From NCBI GenBank assembly GCA_035547515.1, contig DASZUS010000056.1:62001-126000 (forward strand): a stretch of DNA of 64,000 nt. Reading direction: 5' to 3'. Under the pieces are notes generated by a model. That model worked only from the letters and a program-made list of their open reading frames with translations. It searched no databases and was not told the DNA's origin. The stretch is from DASZTV01 sp035547515 (GTDB lineage: Bacteria > Actinomycetota > Actinomycetes > JAFAQI01). The translations under genes were made by a program, and so were the position numbers. Shown piece by piece: positions 24,581-32,843 of the stretch. How positions within the stretch are numbered: the first letter of the stretch is position 1; each line of letters opens with the position of its first letter.

Positions 24581-25366
24581 TCATCGCGTGGGTGCGACGA
24601 TGGGACGGTCCAGCAGCCAGCTGAACACGCTGAGCGCCTGGGAGGGTGTCCAATCCCGCCACGGACTGGGGTGGCGCAGCAGGGCGCGCCCCTGAGGGCT
24701 GAGATCGTCGCGCAGCGTGGGCGGAAGATGCTGACCGGCGGAGTCCGGGCTGCCGTCGATGACGAATCGTTCCTGCCCAGCGGCGTTGAGGAAGATGACA
24801 TCGTCGGAGTGCGCGATGTCGTAGGTGAGTGGCTTGCCGGTGAGCCAGTCGCGGTCGGCCGGAGCGCCCTCAGGTACGCGGTGGACGTACACCCCGAAGT
24901 AGCGCCAGAGCTTCCGCGTGTTGGCGGCGCTGGTCCGCAGCAGGTACCAGTTCGGTGGCGTCGATCCGTACAGCCGTTGATATGCCCTAAGCCGCGCCGC
25001 GGTGTCGCGGTGCGGGTCGATGCTGATCTCGAGCAGGGCGGTCCGGCTGCCGGCTCCATCGCGACCGAGGGTTCGCGCCATCGAAGCGGTGTTCGCCGAG
25101 GTCATCGGGCAGATGTCGGTGCAGAGGGTCATGAAGTCGGCGACCATCACGGCCTTGCCGCGGAACGCTGCAAGGTCGGTGCGGCTGCCGTCGACTTCGG
25201 TGAGGGGCATCGTCGAGATCGCGTGAGGTAGGTGGCGGTCGACGACTGCGCCGATCCTGGCGGGCGGCGTGATCCGGTTCGCATGCGACTGCGACGTACC
25301 GCAGGCCGCGGTCACGGCGAAGACGAGTACGCCTGCTCCTGCGGCACGGTGCCCGCGGCGCGTCAC
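24581..25366 (-). CDS. SCO1/SenC family lipoprotein
   Basis: A 261-residue exported thioredoxin-fold protein. After a short Arg-rich start comes a hydrophobic stretch ending in the lipobox VTAAC, so it is lipid-anchored. The copper-binding pair C82 and C86 (TLCTDICPMTS) and a His in YDIAHSDDVIFLN are present, as in SCO1 proteins that deliver copper to the CuA site of cytochrome c oxidase. GTG 25366 overlaps the ClC stop by 4 bp. Third gene of a MarR-ClC-SCO operon, an unusual neighbour for a copper chaperone; no oxidase gene is nearby. Confidence 0.85.
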   Translation of the reverse strand: MTRRGHRAAGAGVLVFAVTAACGTSQSHANRITPPARIGAVVDRHLPHAISTMPLTEVDGSRTDLAAFRGKAVMVADFMTLCTDICPMTSANTASMARTLGRDGAGSRTALLEISIDPHRDTAARLRAYQRLYGSTPPNWYLLRTSAANTRKLWRYFGVYVHRVPEGAPADRDWLTGKPLTYDIAHSDDVIFLNAAGQERFVIDGSPDSAGQHLPPTLRDDLSPQGRALLRHPSPWRDWTPSQALSVFSWLLDRPIVAPTR

Positions 25367-27231
25367 GAGGCGGTCGGACCGGGTGACGAGACAGCGCCGC
25401 TGCGTACCGGCCGGGAAAACATCGACGGCAGCGGCAGAGCCTCGTCGGCGCGGGCGGGGTGGGCTCGGTTCGTGTAGGCGCGCAGGACGTCGCGGTGCGT
25501 CAGCCATCCAGCGACGGCGTCGCCGTCGACGACGGGTACGCCGGAACGGTCGTTGCCGACCAGGACCCGCAGCGCGTCATCGAGGGTCTGTTCCACCAGG
25601 ACCGGTTGCGCCGCTACTGCCAGCTCAGCGGCGGTGGCCTCGACCGCGTCGTCGCGAGCCCCCGCCTCCAGCTGGGGCGCGGTCACGGTGCCTCGGTAGC
25701 GGCCCGCTTCGTCGACGACAGGCAGCGCATCGACCTCCTCGCGGTCGAACCGCTCCAGGATCTCCTCGAGGGTCGCCTCCAGGCGCAATGGGTCGGGAAC
25801 GGCGCGCATCGCTTCGCGGACCCGGATCTGGGTCATCAGGTTGCCGGCACGGCCGCGCTGCAAGTCGATGCCCCGACGGCGGAGCTTGAGGGTGTAGATC
25901 GTCTCCCTAGAAAGCACCGTGGATGCGATCGTGGCGAGCACGATCGCCGCCATCAGCGGCAGCACGATGCGGTAGTCCCCGGTCAGCTCGAAGATGATCA
26001 GTACGGCGGTGATCGGGGCGCGCGCAGCTCCGGCGAAGACCGCGCCCATCCCGATCAGCCCATAGGCACCGGCGGGACCGGCCGCGCCGGGGAACAGCAG
26101 GTGGGCGAGATCGCCGTAGGCGGTGCCGAGCATGGCACCCATGAACAGCGAGGGTGCGAACACACCACCTGATCCGCCGATGGCGATGGTGAGGCTGACC
26201 GCGATGAGCTTGCCGGCAAGCAGGAGCATGAGGAACCCACCGTGGTAATGCCCTTCGATGCCTCGCTCGAGGACCGGGTACCCGACGCCGTACATCTGCG
26301 GCAACGCGAGCAGCAGCCCGCCAAGCAGGAGCCCGCCGCTGGCGGGCCGCAGCCACATCGGGCCCGGCCACCAGCGGTCGAAGACGTCCTCGAGCCCGTA
26401 GAGCACCTTGATGAAGGCGACCCCGACGAATGCGGCGACCACGCCCAGCAGCGCGTAGAGCAGGTAGTCCCAGCCGGAGGTGATGGTGAACGCCGGGAGC
26501 GGAAGGAATGGCTGATTACCGAATGCCGCGCGCCCGATGACGTCGGCAGTGACCGAGGACAGTACAACGATCCCGAACGACTCCGTAGCGAAGTCCCGCA
26601 GGATCATCTCCAGCCCGAAGAACACCCCTGCGATCGGCGCGTTGAAGGTCGCGGAGATCCCGCCCGCCGCGCCGCACGCGACCATCAGGCGAAGCCGGCT
26701 TTCCGGCAACCGCAGTCGCTGGCCGATCGTCGAACCGAGCGCCGATCCGATCTGCACGATCGGGCCCTCGCGGCCCACCGAACCGCCGGTGCCGATGCAC
26801 AGCGCCGACGCCAGCGACTTCACCGCCGCGACCGCGGGTGGGATGCGTCCGCCGCGTTCCGCGACCGCGAGCATGACCTCCGGTACCCCGTGGCCGCGTG
26901 CCTCCTTGGCATACCTGTCGATCAGCGGCCCGTAGATCAAGCCGCCGACCACCGGCACCACGAGCAGGAAGAACACGCCGAGCCCGGGCAGATGCGGGCT
27001 GCCCACCCGTCCCGCGTCGCTGTAGTCGTGGCGGCCGGTCGCGAGCTCGGTCACCCACAAGATCAGGTAACGGAACAGCACTGCGCCGGCACCCGCGCCG
27101 GCACCGACGATGATCCCCAACGGCACCAGGCCGGTCGCCGAGCCACGGATCCAGTCGAACAGCGAGTCCCGCAGGTCCACGGGCAGCGGGAGAACCGCGC
27201 TCGGCCGCCAGGCCCAGCGCTGCTCGCTCAC
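25363..27231 (-). CDS. ClC chloride channel/transporter with two CBS domains
   Basis: A 622-residue ClC protein. Selectivity-filter motifs are clear: GGSVGREGPIVQIG (with the gating Glu), GSGGVFAPSLFMGAM and the central part with FNAPIAGVFFGLEMI. Residues ~465-600 hold two CBS domains (VREAMRAVPDPLRLEATLEE and the second from VAAQPVLVEQT) for nucleotide sensing. It moves Cl- (possibly against H+) across the cytoplasmic membrane. GTG 27231 overlaps the MarR stop; the C-terminus overlaps the SCO start. Confidence 0.92.
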   Translation of the reverse strand: MSEQRWAWRPSAVLPLPVDLRDSLFDWIRGSATGLVPLGIIVGAGAGAGAVLFRYLILWVTELATGRHDYSDAGRVGSPHLPGLGVFFLLVVPVVGGLIYGPLIDRYAKEARGHGVPEVMLAVAERGGRIPPAVAAVKSLASALCIGTGGSVGREGPIVQIGSALGSTIGQRLRLPESRLRLMVACGAAGGISATFNAPIAGVFFGLEMILRDFATESFGIVVLSSVTADVIGRAAFGNQPFLPLPAFTITSGWDYLLYALLGVVAAFVGVAFIKVLYGLEDVFDRWWPGPMWLRPASGGLLLGGLLLALPQMYGVGYPVLERGIEGHYHGGFLMLLLAGKLIAVSLTIAIGGSGGVFAPSLFMGAMLGTAYGDLAHLLFPGAAGPAGAYGLIGMGAVFAGAARAPITAVLIIFELTGDYRIVLPLMAAIVLATIASTVLSRETIYTLKLRRRGIDLQRGRAGNLMTQIRVREAMRAVPDPLRLEATLEEILERFDREEVDALPVVDEAGRYRGTVTAPQLEAGARDDAVEATAAELAVAAQPVLVEQTLDDALRVLVGNDRSGVPVVDGDAVAGWLTHRDVLRAYTNRAHPARADEALPLPSMFSRPVRSGAVSSPGPTAS

Positions 27232-27713
27232 AGCGACATGCCGAGAGCAAGCACGCTCTCCGGTGCCTCCCCAGCGGCCGCGTTGAAGACTCGCAGTGCC
27301 TCGATCAGGCGCTCCTGGTCCTCAGCCGGAATCCGTGCGATCACCTTGCGCAGCTCCCTGCGCCGTCGCGCGGTCACCTCGGACACCAGCGCACGGCCGT
27401 CAGCCGAGAGGCGTAACACGACCTCCCTGCGGTCGCTGTCGCTATGAACTCGCTCCACCAGCTCCTTCGCGACGAGCCGGTCGCACATCCGAGTCGCTGT
27501 CGAGGGGCTCACGTCGAGTGAGTCGGCGAGGTCGACAGGCCGAAGCTGCGACCTGCTGGCGAGGACGACGAGCGCCCGGTACTGCGGAAGCGTGACCTGC
27601 TCCTCGAGGCCGGCGAGTGACCGAGCCGCGATCGCCACCAGCGCCCGGCTCGCGGTCACGAGGGACTCGGTCGCCGACTCCGCCGGCTCGGCTGCAGCAG
27701 ACACTCTCGGCAC
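27228..27713 (-). CDS. MarR-family regulator of the ClC operon
   Basis: A 161-residue winged-helix protein if started at GTG 27713; a TTG at 27737 would add eight residues. DNA-binding segment LRPVDLADSLDVSPSTATRM and wing VERVHSDSDRREVVLRLSAD with the Asp-x-Asp-Arg-Arg motif. Its promoter region contains the palindrome at 27722-27739, so autoregulation is likely, together with the divergent DUF4396 gene. Stop and ClC start overlap. Confidence 0.88.
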   Translation of the reverse strand: MPRVSAAAEPAESATESLVTASRALVAIAARSLAGLEEQVTLPQYRALVVLASRSQLRPVDLADSLDVSPSTATRMCDRLVAKELVERVHSDSDRREVVLRLSADGRALVSEVTARRRRELRKVIARIPAEDQERLIEALRVFNAAAGEAPESVLALGMSL

Positions 27714-27721
27714 GTCTTCAG

Positions 27722-27739
27722 TATTGCATGAGTGCAATA
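27722..27739. promoter_or_regulatory. Palindromic operator 1, MarR type
   Basis: TATTGCATGAGTGCAATA, 7-bp arms with a 4-nt centre, between the divergent MarR and DUF4396 genes. A matching half-site pair with the same spacing occurs at 28551. Confidence 0.7.
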
Positions 27740-27823
27740 GTTTCCTCGTTGGATAGCGGACGGATCGGGGAAGTAGTCCCTGACGAGGAAGCGCAGAGAG
27801 GGCCGGACCGGCATGACCCCGTC

Positions 27824-28519
27824 GTGATACCGAGCTGGCTGACCTGGCTCAGCACCGCAATGCTCGTCGTCGGACTGCTGTCTGCAGCGGAGATCGCGGT
27901 GGACATCTCAGTGCGCGGCTACCGGCAGCCCATGCGAATCATGGAAGCTGTCTGGCCGGTTACCGGGCTCTACTTCGGCCCGGCGGCGAGCTGGGCCTAT
28001 CGGAGCTTCGGCCGGCCCAAGTCCCCGCAATGGCAGCATGAGCGCGGTCTCCGCGGCCCGCAGCCAGAGCCTGACTGGGCTCCGGTGGCACTCGGGGTGA
28101 CCCACTGCGGTGCAGGCTGCACACTGGGCGACATCATCGCTGAGTTCGCAGTGTTCGGCGTCGGTGCGACAGTGGCCGGTGAGCCGCTGTACGCGGAGTA
28201 CGCCGGCGACTACCTTGCAGCGCTCGGCTTGGGCATCGCCTTTCAGTACCTCGCTATCGCCTCCATGCGCAACCTCAGCGTTCGTGCCGGGCTGTCGACC
28301 GCCGCCAAGGCCGACGTCCTCTCACTCACGAGCTTTGAAGTCGGCCTGTTCGACTGGATGGGCTTGGTGTACTTCGTGCTCTGGCCGGCTCCGCACCACC
28401 TCACTCCCTCCGCACCCACCTACTGGTTCTTGATGCAGGTCGGGATGGTCATCGGCTACTTCACCGCGTGGCCCACCAACGTCTGGCTCATCAGGCGAGG
28501 CATCAAGGAAGGGATGTAG
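27824..28519 (+). CDS. DUF4396 membrane protein
   Basis: A 231-residue protein if started at GTG 27824, where family similarity begins (PSWLTWLSTAMLVVG). An ATG at 27728 in frame would add 32 unconserved residues but would overlap the operator. Helices alternate with the conserved MRIMEAVWPVTGLYFGP, the Gly/Cys-rich GVTHCGAGCTLGDIIAEFAV, and the C-terminal YFTAWPTNVWLIRRGIKEGM. DUF4396 proteins are integral membrane proteins, often linked with copper or with stress genes; function unknown. The conserved His-Cys-x3-Cys is suggestive of metal binding. Divergent from MarR and flanked by both operators. Confidence 0.85.
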   Translation: MIPSWLTWLSTAMLVVGLLSAAEIAVDISVRGYRQPMRIMEAVWPVTGLYFGPAASWAYRSFGRPKSPQWQHERGLRGPQPEPDWAPVALGVTHCGAGCTLGDIIAEFAVFGVGATVAGEPLYAEYAGDYLAALGLGIAFQYLAIASMRNLSVRAGLSTAAKADVLSLTSFEVGLFDWMGLVYFVLWPAPHHLTPSAPTYWFLMQVGMVIGYFTAWPTNVWLIRRGIKEGM

Positions 28520-28550
28520 GTCTGGGCGTGTCTGCACCACAGATGCCTAT

Positions 28551-28568
28551 TATTGCGCGACTACAATA
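28551..28568. promoter_or_regulatory. Palindromic operator 2, matching operator 1
   Basis: TATTGCGCGACTACAATA has the outer half-sites TATTGC and (A)CAATA in the same 18-bp frame as operator 1, and sits within a longer ATTATTG/CAATAAT repeat at 28549-28570. It lies 40 bases before the truncated ATPase-like frame and 32 bases after the DUF4396 stop. Confidence 0.6.
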
Positions 28569-28609
28569 ATCTACTGGCTGCTTCGGATGGACGACACGCA
28601 AGGACACCG

Positions 28610-28816
28610 ATGGTCGAACCCGCTACGGGCGGGCGCGGACTGCAGATCGTCGCGGCCGTGGCGGAGCAATGGGGAGTCGCGGAGTTCATCGGCGGGAAGG
28701 ACGTGTGTTTCCGGATGCGCGGGCCGCCCTCCTGGACGCCCCAGCACGTCTGTCGCTGCCTTGGCGGCCCGAGGACGAGCCCGGGAGGCCTGCCGTTGCG
28801 GAGGTCGCCCAGCTAA
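28610..28816 (+). pseudogene. Fragment of an RsbW-like HATPase domain
   Basis: A 68-codon frame beginning at ATG 28610 (AAGGA upstream). Residues 5-35 (ATGGRGLQIVAAVAEQWGVA, then GGKDVCFRMR) match only the last part of an anti-sigma-factor-type ATPase, the G2 box and closing strand. The rest, including the N box and G1 box, is missing, so it cannot bind ATP. The remaining codons after Arg-Gly-Pro are unrelated. Likely a decayed RsbW/SpoIIAB-like gene; a tiny expressed peptide is possible given the operator and ribosome site upstream. Confidence 0.5.
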
Positions 28817-28891
28817 TGGTTCGAACTGCCCTTTGAGGGTTATGTTGACCGACAGATGCCTCCGGGCCTTCGGGCCAGCAAGGACGGTTCG

Positions 28892-30091
28892 ATGGCGACG
28901 ATGGTCCTCTCGCACGTCGGGAAGGTGTACGAGGACGGTACGCGCGCGGTCACCGACCTCAACCTCGAGATAGAGGACGGCGAGCTCGTCGTATTCGTCG
29001 GCCCCTCGGGGTGCGGCAAGACGACCGCGCTGCGCATGGTCGCCGGTCTCGAGACGGTCACCGAGGGCCAGATCCTGATCGGCGATCGGGTCGTCAATGA
29101 CGTCCCCCCACGAGACCGCGACGTGGCGATGGTCTTCCAGTCCTACGCGCTCTACCCGCACATGACCGTGCGGGACAACATCGGTTTCGGGCTCAAACTG
29201 CGCAAGATGGCGAAGCCCGAGCTCGACAAGCGTGTCGAGCACGCCGCCGAGATGCTCGGCCTGACCGACCATCTCGACCGCAAGCCGCGCAACCTCTCCG
29301 GCGGCCAGCGCCAGCGCGTGGCGATGGGGCGCGCGATCGTCCGCCAGCCGCACGCCTTCCTGATGGACGAACCGCTGTCCAACCTCGACGCCAAGCTGCG
29401 CGTCCAGATGCGCGCGGAGATCGGCAAGCTCCAGCGTGACCTCGCGGTCACCACCATCTACGTCACGCATGACCAGACCGAGGCGATGACGCTCGGCCAT
29501 CGCGTCGCGGTCATGCGCAGCGGGGTGCTCCAGCAGGTCGCGCCGCCGCAAGTGCTCTACGACCGCCCGAAGAACCTCTTCGTCGCCGGCTTCATCGGCT
29601 CACCCGCGATGAACTTCCTGTCGGGCGCTCTCCGCCAGGAGGACTCCGGACAGTGGTCGGTGGAGCTCGGTACGCACCGGCTGCAGCTTCCGGAATCGGT
29701 GCTTTCGGCGAGGCCGGCACTGAAGGCAATGCGCGACAAGCCACTCGTCGTCGGGATCCGTCCGGAGGACATCGAGGATGCCGCGACGGCCGGACCGCAG
29801 GCCGGGCAGACCTTCCCCGCGGTCGCCGAGCTCGTCGAGCCGCTCGGCGCGGACATCATCGTGTACCTGTCGATCGACGCACCGCCGCTGGCCGACGCCG
29901 AAGGTCTCGCCGACCTCACCAGCGAGCTGGAGAGCTCGCCGTTGATCGCCGCCGGGAGCAGGTCCACGGTGATCGCGAGGTTCAACCCGCGCAGCCACGT
30001 CGACGTCGGCGACAACGTCGTCGTAGTGATCAACACCGAACGCCTGCACTTCTTCGACGCCGAGACCGGCGAGGCGATATGGGACCTCTGA
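28892..30091 (+). CDS. Sugar ABC transporter ATP-binding protein (MsmK/UgpC type)
   Basis: A 399-residue ABC ATPase. Walker A GPSGCGKTT (37-45), Q-loop VFQSYALYPHMTV, signature NLSGGQRQRVAMGRAI, Walker B FLMDEPLSNLDAKL and the switch His in TIYVTHDQTEA. Residues ~240-399 form the MalK-type TOBE/OB regulatory domain. It powers the importer encoded by the next three genes. ATG 28892 has AAGGACGG upstream, preceded by a GGCC-TTCG-GGCC hairpin (28865-28876). Confidence 0.94.
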   Translation: MATMVLSHVGKVYEDGTRAVTDLNLEIEDGELVVFVGPSGCGKTTALRMVAGLETVTEGQILIGDRVVNDVPPRDRDVAMVFQSYALYPHMTVRDNIGFGLKLRKMAKPELDKRVEHAAEMLGLTDHLDRKPRNLSGGQRQRVAMGRAIVRQPHAFLMDEPLSNLDAKLRVQMRAEIGKLQRDLAVTTIYVTHDQTEAMTLGHRVAVMRSGVLQQVAPPQVLYDRPKNLFVAGFIGSPAMNFLSGALRQEDSGQWSVELGTHRLQLPESVLSARPALKAMRDKPLVVGIRPEDIEDAATAGPQAGQTFPAVAELVEPLGADIIVYLSIDAPPLADAEGLADLTSELESSPLIAAGSRSTVIARFNPRSHVDVGDNVVVVINTERLHFFDAETGEAIWDL

Positions 30092-30102
30092 GAGGAGCAC
30101 AC

Positions 30103-31467
30103 ATGCGAAAAGGTCGAGCGGTCTACCTGGGGATCGCGATGACCGCGACGCTGTCGGTCGTGGCAGCGTGCGGGTCGAGCAGCTCCGGCGGCAGTCCGAG
30201 CACCAGCGCCACCAGCTCGTCGTCGTCGAGCGGGCTCGGCAACTTCTCCGGGCAGTCCTTCACCGTCCTCGGACAGTGGACCGGTGAAGAGCAGGCCGCC
30301 TTCCAGAACGTGCTCAAGGGCTTCGACCAGGCCACCGGCGCGAAGGCGCACTACACCGCGGCCGCCGGCGGCGATGAGGCCACCGTGCTCGGCGCCAAGG
30401 TCAACGGCGGCACTCCCCCGGACGTTGCCACCATCTCGCTGCCCGGAGCACTCGCGCAGTACGCGAGCGCCGGCAAGCTGGTGCCGGTCTCGGCGGCAGG
30501 GCAGCAGGCGACCGCCGACAACTTCGCCACGGAGTGGGCCACCCTGGGCTCCTACAAGGGCACCCTCTACGGCGTACCGATCGACGCCGCGAACAAGTCG
30601 ACCATCTGGTACAACACCACCGCATTCAGCAACGCCGGGATCTCCACACCGCCGACCACCTGGCCGGCGCTGATCCAGGACGCCAAGACGCTCAGCGACT
30701 CAGGCGTGAAGGTGCCGATCTCGGTCGGCGGAGGCGACGGGTGGACGCTGACCGACTGGTTCGAGAACGTCTACATCCGCACAGCCGGGCTCGCTGACTA
30801 CGACAAGCTGACGCACCACCAGATCCCGTGGACCGACCCGTCCGTCACGAAGGCACTGGACACCCTCAAGCAGATCTGGGGCGACCCCACCCTGATCGGG
30901 AGCGCGAGCGCGGCGCTCAAGGTGCCGTTCACCGGTTCGGTGGACAACGTGTTCAAGGCCAACCCGACATCGGCGATGGTCTACGAGGCGAGCTTCGTCG
31001 CGTCCACGATCACCGGCGACAAGGACCCGGCACAGGTGGGCACCACCGCGAAGTTCTTCGGGTTCCCCTCGATCGACGGGTCTGCCCCGGTGCTCGAGGC
31101 GTCGGGCGACTTCGCCGTGGCGTTTTCCAAGAAGCCGGTCGTCCAGGCCTTCCTTACCTACCTCGCGAGCCCGCAGGCGGCGCAGGAGCTGGTGTCGTTC
31201 TCAGGCAGCGGCTTCCTGTCGGCGAACAAGAACCTGTCGACGTCGGCGTACCCCAACGCGACGTTGGGGCAGCTCGGTCAACAGCTCGTGTCGGTCGGGA
31301 ACAACTTCCGGTTCGACATGTCCGACCAGGCACCGGCCGCGTTCGGTGGTACGCCGAACAAGGGCGAATGGGCGGACCTGCAGAGCTTCCTCGCCAACGG
31401 CAACGTGCAACAGGCCGAGCAGGCTCTCGAGAGGGACGCCAAGAACGCGACAGGCTGGAGCAGCTGA
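30103..31467 (+). CDS. Extracellular solute-binding lipoprotein (family 1)
   Basis: A 454-residue exported protein with signal AMTATLSVVAACGSSSSGGS, where Cys is the lipidated residue, then a Ser-rich linker. The fold is the MalE-like family: DVATISLPGALAQYASAGKL, PIDAANKSTIWYNTTAF and WFENVYIRTAGL are recognisable stretches. It captures the substrate, probably a sugar or oligosaccharide, for the ABC importer. AGAGGAG lies 6 bases upstream of the ATG. Confidence 0.92.
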   Translation: MRKGRAVYLGIAMTATLSVVAACGSSSSGGSPSTSATSSSSSSGLGNFSGQSFTVLGQWTGEEQAAFQNVLKGFDQATGAKAHYTAAAGGDEATVLGAKVNGGTPPDVATISLPGALAQYASAGKLVPVSAAGQQATADNFATEWATLGSYKGTLYGVPIDAANKSTIWYNTTAFSNAGISTPPTTWPALIQDAKTLSDSGVKVPISVGGGDGWTLTDWFENVYIRTAGLADYDKLTHHQIPWTDPSVTKALDTLKQIWGDPTLIGSASAALKVPFTGSVDNVFKANPTSAMVYEASFVASTITGDKDPAQVGTTAKFFGFPSIDGSAPVLEASGDFAVAFSKKPVVQAFLTYLASPQAAQELVSFSGSGFLSANKNLSTSAYPNATLGQLGQQLVSVGNNFRFDMSDQAPAAFGGTPNKGEWADLQSFLANGNVQQAEQALERDAKNATGWSS

Positions 31468-31499
31468 CCGCGTTCGCGCAGCCCTGACGGAACCTGAGG

Positions 31500-32843
31500 A
31501 TGTCGCAAGCGGAAGGGCGTAGCCGCGCCCGGCGCTCCCGGCGGGTCACGCCGCCGGGAGCCCGCCGCTGGCACGCCGGCGTCTTTCTCGCCCCGGCACT
31601 GATCCTTCTGCTCGCGATCGTCCTCTATCCGCTCGCCTACTCGATCGTCCGCAGCCTGTTCAACGACACACCGTCCGGCGGGGCCGGCTCCTGGGTCGGT
31701 CTCAGCAACTACAAGCACCTCTTCACCGACAGCACGACGCTGCGAGCGCTGAAGAACAACGTCATCTGGGTCCTCGTCGCTCCGACGGTGGTGACGATCC
31801 TCGGGCTGATCTTTGCCGTGCTCTCCGAGCGGATCCGCTGGGCGACGGTGTTCAAGACCGTGCTGTTCATGCCCATGGCCATCTCCGGCCTTGCCTCGGC
31901 GATCACCTTCAGCCTGATCTACGCCGACCAGCCAAGCCGTGGCCTGGCGAACACGGTGACGGTCGGCATCCACGACATCTTCGAGGGATCCAGCCGCTAC
32001 CCCGGCCTGCATCCCCGGGACGCCTCAGTGCTCGAGGGCAGCGACAAGAGCGGATTCACCACCAAGGCAGCGGTGACACCTGGCGCCGTCGTCATGCTGC
32101 CGCTCACCGGCCTCGATCTGACTTCACCGCCGTCGTCGACCGCACAGGCGGTGACACCAACCGCGGGCACCGGCGTGACCGGGGTGGTGTGGAACGACTT
32201 CGCGCTCGGCGGAGGTGGCACCACCGGCTCGGTCGACCATGGCGAGCGAGGTCTGGGCGGCATGACGATCCAGGCGCTCAGCCAAGGCAAGGTGGTCGCC
32301 ACCACCAAAGCGGACGCCGACGGAGACTTCAGCTTCCCGTCACTGACGTCCGGGAGCTACGAGCTGCGGTTGCCTGCGAGCAACTTCGCCGCCGCCTTCA
32401 ACGGCTTGTCGTGGCTCGGGCCCAACCTGATCACGCCGGCCATCATCCTCGCCTGGCTCTGGATCTACGCCGGCTTTGCGATGGTCTTGCTCGCTGCCGG
32501 CATGAGCGCGCTGCCTCGCGACGCGCTGGAAGCTGCGCGGGTCGACGGCGCGACCGAGTGGCAGGTGTTCCGGCGGGTCACCGCGCCGCTGCTCGCGCCG
32601 GTGCTGCTCGTCGTCTTCGTGACCCTCGTCATCAACGTGCTGAAGGTCTTCGACATCGTGTTCGTCATCGAGCAGTCGGCCGGGGCGAACGGAAAGTACG
32701 GCGACGTGCTCGCGGTGAGCCTCTACCAAGACTTCGGCGACCAGCAGTACGGCCTGGCGAGCGCGATCGGCGTGTTCCTCGTGCTCCTCGTCATCCCGGC
32801 CGTGGTCAGCAACATCCGACGATTCCGCAGGGACCAGCAATGA
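31500..32843 (+). CDS. ABC permease (MalF type) with an inserted beta domain
   Basis: A 447-residue permease. Helices 1-3 (about 28-145) are normal; about 160 residues (~141-300) are then inserted in the extracytoplasmic loop before helix 4. The end of the insert, GVTGVVWNDFALGGGG with GERGLGGMTIQALSQGKVVA and DADGDFSFPSLTSGSYELRL, resembles the SdrD-B/CNA-B prealbumin-like fold of surface proteins. The second half has the EAA loop EAARVDGATEWQVFRRVTAP that contacts the ATPase. The insert probably meets the binding protein at the outer face. The gene is otherwise intact and tightly linked to the next permease. Confidence 0.93.
   Translation: MSQAEGRSRARRSRRVTPPGARRWHAGVFLAPALILLLAIVLYPLAYSIVRSLFNDTPSGGAGSWVGLSNYKHLFTDSTTLRALKNNVIWVLVAPTVVTILGLIFAVLSERIRWATVFKTVLFMPMAISGLASAITFSLIYADQPSRGLANTVTVGIHDIFEGSSRYPGLHPRDASVLEGSDKSGFTTKAAVTPGAVVMLPLTGLDLTSPPSSTAQAVTPTAGTGVTGVVWNDFALGGGGTTGSVDHGERGLGGMTIQALSQGKVVATTKADADGDFSFPSLTSGSYELRLPASNFAAAFNGLSWLGPNLITPAIILAWLWIYAGFAMVLLAAGMSALPRDALEAARVDGATEWQVFRRVTAPLLAPVLLVVFVTLVINVLKVFDIVFVIEQSAGANGKYGDVLAVSLYQDFGDQQYGLASAIGVFLVLLVIPAVVSNIRRFRRDQQ

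Noticed and set aside
26242..27447. Plus-strand open frame of 401 codons opposite ClC and MarR
   Set aside because: Low-complexity charged shadow without motifs.
28818..28830. GGTTCGAAC-type tRNA T-loop
   Set aside because: No acceptor or anticodon stem can be formed around it.
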